Shown piece by piece: positions 56,630 through 64,000 of a stretch of 64,000 nucleotides of DNA. How positions within the stretch are numbered: the first letter of the stretch is position 1; every line of letters starts with the position of its first letter. Source of the stretch: Cololabis saira (Eukaryota > Chordata > Actinopteri > Beloniformes > Belonidae); the NCBI RefSeq assembly GCF_033807715.1, contig NC_084601.1, positions 3,216,001 to 3,280,000 on the forward strand, given 5' to 3'. The notes below the pieces were generated by a model that searched no databases, was not told where the DNA came from, and saw only the letters and a list, made by a program, of their open reading frames with translations. A program made the translations under genes and the position numbers.

Positions 56630-57733
56630 TGACTGTGTTTCCATGCATTAATAATCCTTTTAAAACCCCAATATTGGCAATAACCTGAATTTGCACGGCC
56701 ATGTAAACACCAATAACCCCTTTCAATAACTAGAATTTGCTCATATTGGGGTTTTTAAAAACCCCAATATGAGCCCTGGGTTACTCCTTTTAAAACCTGA
56801 ATATTGGGTCATGTAAACGCCAAACGGTACGACGGAGTATTAGGGCCAAACTAAGACAAAAAAAATGGAAATTACGAAAATAAAGTCATAATAATATGAG
56901 AATAAAGTCGTAAAATTACCAGAATGAAGTCATAATATTACGAGAATAAAGTCGTAATATTACGAGAATAAAGTCGTAATATATAATATAATATATAAAT
57001 ATAACTTCACAAGATGCTCAATATTCCTCATTTTAACACAGGGAGAAGATGCTCTTCCTGTTAGTTCTCATAAATTATATTCTCATAATATTACCACTTT
57101 ATTCTCGTAATATTACGACTTTATTCTCATAAATTACCACTTTATTCTCGTAATATTACGACTTTATTCTCATAAATTACCACTTTATTCTCGTAATAGG
57201 CTATTACGACTTTATTCTCGTAATGTTGCGACTTTATTCTCGTAATGTTGCGACTTTATTCTCATAATATTACGACTTTATTCTATTACGACTTTATTCT
57301 CGCAACATTATGACTTTATTCACATAATTTTACGACTTTATTCTCATTATATTATGACTTTATTCTCGTAATTTGAATTTTTTTAGTTTGGCCCTAATAC
57401 TCGGAGAAACGCAAGACCAGGAGGAGACTAATCACTTCATAAATGTAATGAAGGATATGAACATTTCTGCATTTGTAGACGGTAGAAAGTACCGGGATAG
57501 AGAGATTTAAAAGAAGGTGAGAGAAAAGTTGTGCGAAGCAGCATTTGTTTTGAATTTGGATACAGGAAGAAGAAGCTGAAATGACGGGAATTGCATCATG
57601 ATGTTCTCCGTGCGTCGCTGGTTTGATCCAGATATCCTGAATGATTAATTACCATGGAAACGGAATATTCTGAATGTTTCAGTAACCGGAATATTAGCAA
57701 TAACCTGGATTTTGACTGCATGTAAACGTAGTC
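56630..57733. mobile_element. TGACTACGTTTACATGC element, copy 4, interrupted
   Basis: The ends TGACTGTGTTTCCATGCATT and CTGCATGTAAACGTAGTCC match the copy at 13866-14490. A TACG-ended element lies at 56828-57402. About 110-120 bp of the host that should follow AAACGG are missing at the right junction, where the sequence resumes at CGGAGAAACGCAAGACC. Confidence 0.85.
56828..57402. mobile_element. TACG-ended element, TACGACGG subfamily, copy C (right end cut)
   Basis: The left end TACGACGGAGTATTAGGGCC is intact; the right end stops at GGCCCTAATACTC. The arrays and the non-array centre (56990-57060) closely match copy A. No duplication is visible because the right junction is deleted. Confidence 0.88.
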
Positions 57734-58265
57734 CATGATAACAGAAAAGAAGCTGTACAGCGAGCAGTTTTTTGCTTTCACTCAGTAGACAACCTTTGGT
57801 GTGTAGAGGTCATGCAGGTTGAAAAAAAAAAAACAAGCATACGTGGCATTTCATTCTATAGTTCCAACAGCCGTGGACGGCCCACTGCTACCACCCTCCT
57901 GCCTGTTTAGGTATGCTTCCCACACTCACTTGTGTAAATTGATCTCATCCAACACAGTCTACAGATGCTGTAACTTCTTCATCTAGGGTGTGAGAAGTGT
58001 GGAGGCCAGAGGTGCGACCCTGCGACCAGGCTGGACCGTTGTACTCCGTCCAGCGGCATGTTGGCGACTGCCACCACTTCATAAAGCTGCCGTGTGAGTG
58101 ATCATGTGGTCTGTCAGACGCTGCAGAAAGATCCAATAAACGCCAGGCAAAGAGACACAAAAACCACAAACATGTGCAGAGCAAACAAGGTCTAAACTCT
58201 GTCTGCCATGAATGATAATCTCAATAGGATTTCATAATTATATTCCACATTAAGATGAAAATGGA
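57734..58265. other. Unassigned stretch
   Basis: The frame at 57945-58184 (minus) has no domain. No gene supported. Confidence 0.4.
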
Positions 58266-58271
58266 GAAAAC

Positions 58272-58749
58272 TACGGAAGAGTATTAGGGCCATGCAAGAG
58301 GAAAAAAAATTGAGAGTTGAAGATTTTTTTTTTATTGTGCACTTTGAGAAAAAAGTCGAAATGTCGAGATTAATGTTGAAATACAATTTTGAGAAAAAAG
58401 TTCGTGAATAAAGTCAAAATTTCGCCTTTTTTCTCCACATTTCGACTTTTTTCACGAAAATTCGACTTTTTTCTCGACATTTCGACTTTTTTCTCGACAT
58501 TTCGACTTTTTTCTCAAGATTGTACTTCAACAATAATCTTGACATTTCGATTTTTTTCTCAACATTTCGACTTTATTCACGAAATATTGACCTCTTTTCT
58601 CGACATTTCGACTTTTTTCTCAAAATTCTACTTCAACATTAATCTCGACTTTTCAACTTTTTTCTCAAAGTGCATAATGAAAAAAAAATCTTCCTCCTCT
58701 AAAATATTATTTTTATTTTTCTCCTGCCTGGCCCTAATACTCTTCCGTA
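58272..58749. mobile_element. TACG-ended element, TACGGAAGAG subfamily, copy E
   Basis: The ends TACGGAAGAGTATTAGGGCC and a complement finishing CTCTTCCGTA lie between perfect 6-bp duplications GAAAAC (58266-58271 and 58750-58755). The interior is an array of GTCGAAATGTCGAGAAAAA-type units in inverted halves. The first 20 terminal bases resemble the TACGACGG subfamily (GAGTATTAGGGCC), but the array resembles that of the hAT elements at 34043 and 37966. Confidence 0.92.
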
Positions 58750-58755
58750 GAAAAC

Positions 58756-59745
58756 AGAATGGAGAAGCAGATGTGATTTTTTTTTTTTAAATGAGTTTCA
58801 CTTGCATGTTTTTGCAGTGAAAATCCAATCATGCTCTGCTCTGCTCTCCAGTAGAAGTTTTCATGTCTGAATGTTTTCCTGTTGGCCTACCCCACAACCT
58901 CTTAACACCTACAATTGTATATTTATATATATATATATAAAAAAACGGAAACATGATTGGACCAAATTACTTACATCTTGCGTCATTTCTGAAAAACGCT
59001 TAACATCTTGACACTGGCTTTTAGTGAAGGCTGCAGCTTCCCTGGAGTGCGGAGTGCCATTAAAACAGATAAGAGCAACTTCCCCGTCCCTCAAGATCTC
59101 CCTTTTGAGTCCTTCCTTCTTGCAGGGCAATGGATGCTGAAGCGTTTATGATACTGAACTGAGGCTGAGGCCGATCAGCATCCATGGCGCTCTGAATGAA
59201 TGAAAAATGCCTCCCAAATGAAAATGATCCAGTTTCAAGGAAGGTTATAAAATGTTCCATCTATGTAGAAATTCTCATTAAGCTAATAGTGAACATGTTT
59301 CAAACTATTAAAGAGTTTGCAGAAGAGGCTTTTGTCACTCTTCCTTTTGATCTGAAGTCTCAAAGTGCCCCCTAGTGGGTCTTTCCCTTCCCTACTGTAG
59401 ACAATGTTGGGACTCGGGAGAACTGAGATCTGACCCTTTAATAAGGTCCCGTTAGTTCACTGAGCTAATTAAGAAGACACGTTCAACATGGGGTCAGGGG
59501 ATAACACTCGCTGTCTAACGCAGCTTTTCTCTGCACCGAAACAAACTGCTAAGTGTCTGTGAAGGGAAACTGACTTCACAACAACAAAATTGAAATAATC
59601 AAGTGACAATTAACTCCTTGTTGGTAACAGTTGTCCTGAACCTACACGGTTAATCTTGTGTCCATTAATTTGTTACTTAGACCCAGTTTTCCTGTTTGTG
59701 GTCACGTGGAGCTGCTGTTGCCTCTCAGTTTCCCATGTAGATGTT
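58756..59745. other. Unassigned stretch
   Basis: A short TA run lies at 58925-58939. Minus-strand frames at 58909-59260 lack domains. No gene supported. Confidence 0.4.
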
Positions 59746-59751
59746 CAGTAC

Positions 59752-60061
59752 TACGACGGAGTATTAGGGCTAAACTAAGGCAAAAAAAATTGGAAATTAC
59801 GAGAATAAAGTTGTAAAATTGCGACTTTATTCTCGCAACAATATGACTTTAATCTTGTAATTTTACGACTTTATTCTCGTAATTTTAAGACTTTATTCTC
59901 GTAATATTACGACTTTATTCTCGTAATATTACGTCTTTATTTTCATAATATTACGACTTTATTCTCATAATATTACAACTTTATTCTCGCAACATTAGGC
60001 TATGACTTTATTCTCGTCATTTCCAAATTTTTTTTGTCTTAGTTTGGCCCTAATACTCGCA
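59752..60061. mobile_element. TACG-ended element, TACGACGG subfamily, copy D
   Basis: The left end is TACGACGGAGTATTAGGGCT. The right end is reduced to GGCCCTAATACTCGCA, but perfect 6-bp duplications CAGTAC remain (59746-59751 and 60062-60067). At 310 bp it is the shortest complete copy. Nearly the whole interior is the right-hand, CGACTTTATTCTCGTAAT-type array. Confidence 0.88.
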
Positions 60062-60223
60062 CAGTACAGCTCGACACCTGATAACATAACTGCAGTGATT
60101 TATAATGGAATGAAATCTCAGGAAGCACTAATACTGGAGTTTAGAGTTTAGATATAGTTTTCTTGCTCAAATTGTTTCTCCTTATACTGTACACCTCTTT
60201 GCTGCAATGACAACTGGACACTG

Positions 60224-60611
60224 CACTGCAAAAACTCCAAATCTTAAGAATATTTGTCTTATTTCTAGTTAAAATGTCTCATTTTTAGTCCAAAAAAATC
60301 TCATTACACTTAAAACAAGAGTCATCGCTGGAAAAAACAACAATTTTCACCTGTTTCAAATAGATTTTCACTTGAAATAAGTAGAAAAATCTGCCAGTGG
60401 AACAAGATTTTTTTGCTTGTAATAAGAAGATAAATCTTGTTCCACTGGCAGATTTTTCTACTTATTTCAAGTGAAAATTTACTTGAAACAGGTGAAAATT
60501 GTCAAATAAGTTAAGTGTATTGAGTGTAATGAGATTTTCTGACTAAAAATGATACATTTTAATTAGAAATAAAACAAATATTCCTGGTAAGATTTTGAGT
60601 TTTTGCAGTGA
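60224..60611. mobile_element. Palindromic CACTGCAAAAACTC element
   Basis: Complete 388-bp palindrome with both ends. The flanks TG and AA do not form a TA duplication; the right flank is block X. Confidence 0.85.
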
Positions 60612-60750
60612 AGTAACCGTGTAGAAAGCAATAAACATTGCTACTTGCCTATCCTTAGTTTAAAAAAAATGTGCAGTATCTGTTTTTGATTATACGGGAA
60701 GAAAACATCCATAAGATCATTTTTGCTTTCATATTTGCTGTTCGGTTGAT
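60612..60750 (+). repeat. Block X, inverted copy of 19441-19573
   Basis: GAAGTAACCGTGTAGAAAGC, GCTACTTGCCTATCCTTAGT and TGCAGTATCTGTTTTTGATT are the reverse complement of the block at 19441-19573. Confidence 0.85.
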
Positions 60751-60829
60751 TGTTTCTCTAGTGGTTGGATCGTCGTTCTCGTACTCAAGCCGGCAAAAGT
60801 GAAGCAAAAACAAAGACAGGCCTGTCTGG

Positions 60830-61031
60830 GAAATAAAAAAATTATAATCCTACTTGAAATAATACTTATTTCAAGTGAAAATGTACTTGAAACAGGTGAA
60901 CATTGTCAAATAACAAGTTATTTTTCTGGTAATGACTCTTGTTTTAAGTGTAATGACATTTTCTGACTAAAAATGAGACATTTTAACTAGAAATAAAAAT
61001 ATTCCTGGTAAGATTTTGAGTTTTTGCAGTG
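60830..61031. mobile_element. Block Y plus right half of palindromic element
   Basis: Block Y (60830-60864) is identical to 20564-20598. It passes directly into the second arm of a palindromic element, ending GAGTTTTTGCAGTG. Confidence 0.8.
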
Positions 61032-61149
61032 TGCATGAAGCAGTCTCCTCTCCACAGCTTTCATTGCTGACAGTCTTTCCCATCCCTCCATAACTCCTTC
61101 CCACAACACAACCTGGCACCTTGTCCCATTTGCTGGCCCTGAAGGAAAA
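61032..61149 (+). repeat. Tandem duplicated segment, unit 1
   Basis: TGCATGAAGCAGTCTC through ACAACCTGGCACCTTGTCCC to CCCTGAAGGAAAACAATT recurs at 61698-61788, about 666 bp downstream, with a roughly 28-bp deletion in the second copy. Confidence 0.88.
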
Positions 61150-61308
61150 CAATTTTCAAGTAGATTTTCACTTAAAATAAGTAGAAAAATCTGCCAGTGG
61201 AACAAGATTTTTTTGCTTGAAATGAGAAGATAAATCTTGTCCCTCTGGCAGATTTTTCTACTTATTTCAGGTGAAAATTGACTTGAAACAGGTGAAAATT
61301 GTCAAATA
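61150..61308. mobile_element. Internal part of palindromic element
   Basis: Inner arms only (TTTCAAGTAGATTTTCACTT to AAAATTGTCAAATAA); both terminal regions are missing. Confidence 0.75.
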
Positions 61309-61326
61309 ACGGTTACACGGTTACTT

Positions 61327-61697
61327 CACTGCAAAAACTCAAAATCTTACTAGGAGTATTTGTCTTATTTCTAGTTAAAATGTCTCATTTTTAGTCATTA
61401 CCAGAAAAATAACTTGTTATTTGACAATTTTCACCTGTTTCAAGTACATTTTCACTTGAAATAAGTGGAAAAATCTGCCAGTGGAACAAGATTAATCTTC
61501 TCATTACAAGCAAAAAAATATTATAATATAAAATATATTATTTCAAGTGAAAATTTACTTGAAACAGGTGAAAATTGTCAAATAATTTTTCTGGTAATGA
61601 CTCTTGTTTTAAGTGTAATGAGATTTTCTGACTAAAAATGAGACATTTTAACTAGAAATAAGACCAATATTCCTGGTAAGATTTGGAGTTTTTGCAG
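61327..61697. mobile_element. Palindromic CACTGCAAAAACTC element
   Basis: Full left end, right end truncated to GAGTTTTTGCAG. The centre is partly deleted (AATATTATAATATAAAATAT). Preceded by ACACGGTTACTT as at 19574. Confidence 0.82.
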
Positions 61698-61788
61698 CCT
61701 GCATGAAGCAGTCTCTCCATCCCTCCATAACTCCTTCCCACAACACGACCTGGCACCTTGTCCCACTGGCCGGCCCTGAAGGAAAACA
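61698..61788 (+). repeat. Tandem duplicated segment, unit 2
   Basis: See 61032-61149. Confidence 0.88.
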
Positions 61789-62290
61789 ATTACCACCCAA
61801 CAATAACCAGAAAACATCTGCTTGAGCCGGCGGAGAGCATTAACGTGCTGGAATGTGAGTGTGTCCTGGCTGACACAGTCTGGATGCTGCAGGGGGATCT
61901 GGAGCGTGCAGGGCCCAGGTTCCTGGTCCCCTCTGCCGGCCCGCCTGCCGGTCCACCTGCCCCTCTCCTCCTGGCAGCAGCAGCTCCCTCACAACAGACG
62001 ACGCTCCGCCTGTCAGAGCAGTTGCACGTTTGGGTCAAATCCATCGTTGCTTGGATGAGACGGGGGACAGTATGGCTGCTACTGTAGAAGATCAGGCCGT
62101 AAAGATGGAGCGTTGGAGCAGCACTCGTGTGAGGCTTCCCCTCATGTTGTAGCTCATCATCAACACATGGGGAGACCTCGTCTTTGGGGTAAACACAGAA
62201 CAAAAAGAAATACTGATATTTTGAACACTTTACAGTAGATTTGATTTGATTTATTTATTTTTGTACATTTAAAAAAAAAGAAAAAGAAAC
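61789..62290. other. Unassigned stretch
   Basis: Frames of 78-137 residues on both strands at 61758-62203 overlap and have no domains. GC-moderate, non-repetitive. No gene supported. Confidence 0.4.
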
Positions 62291-62710
62291 ACTTCATGAG
62301 AAGTTTAAGAAAACAAAACAACGCTAAACGCCACCTCCTTCTTAACTGGAAATCCACGACAGCTCCTTCCAGTACACAGTGGATTAATGAGGTTATGTCC
62401 CTTTTAAAAGTAGAAAAAATTAGAAGGGGAAACTTGAACAAATTCTATAATAAATGGCAAACGTTTATGGACTTTTTTGCAACAACGTAACCCCCCACAC
62501 CCTTTTTATTTATTTATTTATTTTTATTTTTTAATTTTTTACTTGGGTTTTCTCTTTACTTTCTGTCTATCCTTATGTTTATATGCCCAGTTAATTATTT
62601 CATACAGACTATGTCTATTTTATTATATTGTTTATCTAGTCTTGTTTTGTATTATCGATATTAGTTCTTAAAAAAATATGTAAATTTAAATTCTCTGGTG
62701 CATACAGATA

Positions 62711-62715
<5 letters not shown>
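62291..62715 (+). pseudogene. L1/Tx1-type LINE C-terminus and 3' UTR
   Basis: The frame reads NNAKRHLLLNWKSTTAPSST, then WINEVMSLLKVEKIRRGN and FYNKWQTFMDFF, close in pattern to C-termini of fish L1/Tx1-like ORF2 proteins, followed by a T-rich 3' UTR. Strongly 5'-truncated. The end merges into the TA array. Confidence 0.78.

Positions 62716-62791
<76 letters not shown>
62716..62791. repeat. (TA)n microsatellite
   Basis: About 38 uninterrupted TA units. Confidence 0.95.
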
Positions 62792-63485
<694 letters not shown>

Positions 63486-63529
63486 CTCATAATGCTCCCA
63501 CTCAAGAACCAGCTGTTACTTTGCATCCT

Positions 63530-63635
63530 AGATGAATCTGGGATAGGCAGTTCCTTTTCTGCCAAACCTGGAATCAGCGAGATAAAGGGTCTAAAGAGGA
63601 TGGATGGATGGATGGGTGGATGGATAGACAAATGC
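63530..63635 (+). mobile_element. Diverged 3' part of SINE-like repeat with TGGA tail
   Basis: GAATCTGGGATAGGCAGTTC and GCGAGATAAAGGGTCTAAAG followed by a TGGA repeat correspond to the repeat at 27771-27880. Confidence 0.5.
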
Positions 63636-63784
63636 ATTGATGCCTCACTTACTTCATGAGGTCTTTGCTAAAAATGTGTATGGCTTTTTTGCGTTTATTT
63701 TATTTTTAATGTTTAATCATACTGTCTTGTCATCAAGTCTTGCTTTTCACCCAGAGACAGCTGGTACTTGTATGGGTGTACTTA

Positions 63785-64000
63785 CACTGCAAAAACTCAA
63801 AATCTTACCAGGAATATTTGTCTTATTTCTAGTTAAAATGTCTCATTTTTAGTCAAAAAATCTCATTACACTTAAAACAAGAGTCATTAACAGAAAAATA
63901 ACTTGTTATTTGACAATTTTCACCTGTTTCAAGTAAATTTTCACTTGAAATAAGTAGAAAAATCTGCCAGTGGACAAGATTTATCTTCTCATTACAAGCA
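63785..64000. mobile_element. Palindromic CACTGCAAAAACTC element, cut by window end
   Basis: Left end and first arm of a copy preceded by TA; it runs out of the window at the central AATTACAAGC-type turn. Confidence 0.88.

Noticed and set aside
61758..62203. Frames of 78-137 residues on both strands
   Set aside because: Conflicting overlapping frames without domains; the block is simply low in stop codons because of its GC content.

Overview
This window looks like a repeat-saturated, gene-poor stretch of a ray-finned fish genome, most likely a percomorph teleost. That assignment rests on the repeat content: hAT ends of the type CAGGGGTCGGCAACC and CAGAGGTGGGTAGTAAC, the palindromic element ending CACTGCAAAAACTC, SINE-like repeats with tRNA-like heads, 3' ends of several LINEs, and long microsatellites. 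It is not bacterial. I see no intact protein-coding gene, no rRNA or functional tRNA, and no CRISPR. Most long open frames are translations of simple repeats or of transposon arrays.

The only sequence of cellular gene origin that I recognise is a processed pseudogene of spc25 (kinetochore Ndc80-complex subunit) at about 35.54-39.92 kb. It is intronless, frameshifted, and ends in an AATAAA signal and an A-run. Three successive mobile elements split it: a hAT at 35753-37256 that itself holds a TTAA-flanked element, a LINE 3' end at 37764-38991 that itself holds a hAT, and a TACG-ended element at 39055-39815 inserted across the stop codon.

The most unusual content is a group of at least eleven non-autonomous elements that begin TACG (one TAAG) and end CGTA or GTA. 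They fall into at least five subfamilies by terminal sequence, and seven copies have perfect 6-bp target-site duplications. Inside, each carries a degenerate tandem array in inverted halves (ATTACGAGAATAAAGTCGTA-like, GCTGCAAATAAA-like, GTCGAAATGTCGAGAAAAA-like, or GTGCACGATTTAAT-like). One array module also occurs in two hAT elements with unrelated ends, so internal modules appear to move between transposon families.

Layout: 0-6.7 kb, a TGACTACGTTTACATGC element twice, a TACG element, a piggyBac-like element with an expanded GGAA array, and a GC-rich possible regulatory block. 6.7-17.2 kb, TACG elements (6.7, 7.5, 15.9, 16.8 kb), a palindromic element, TA-flanked and hairpin elements, a SINE. 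17.5-26.4 kb, two inverted hAT copies with palindromic elements inside and nearby, a retroposon with poly(A) and a 13-bp duplication. 27-35 kb, hAT copies, a GATA array, LINE reverse-transcriptase fragments, one split by a CpG-rich terminal-inverted-repeat element. 35.5-39.9 kb, the nested spc25 pseudogene. 40-50 kb, more TACG, piggyBac-like and SINE-like copies, a possible regulatory block near 47 kb, and a hAT nested in a TA-flanked element. 51-64 kb, LINE 3' ends, a hAT, a mariner-type hairpin, TACG elements, a cluster of palindromic elements with a local tandem duplication, and AT and CA microsatellites.

Family names come from ends, target-site duplications and remembered family traits; no database search was possible. 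Possible conserved non-coding elements are guesses from base composition and motif density only.
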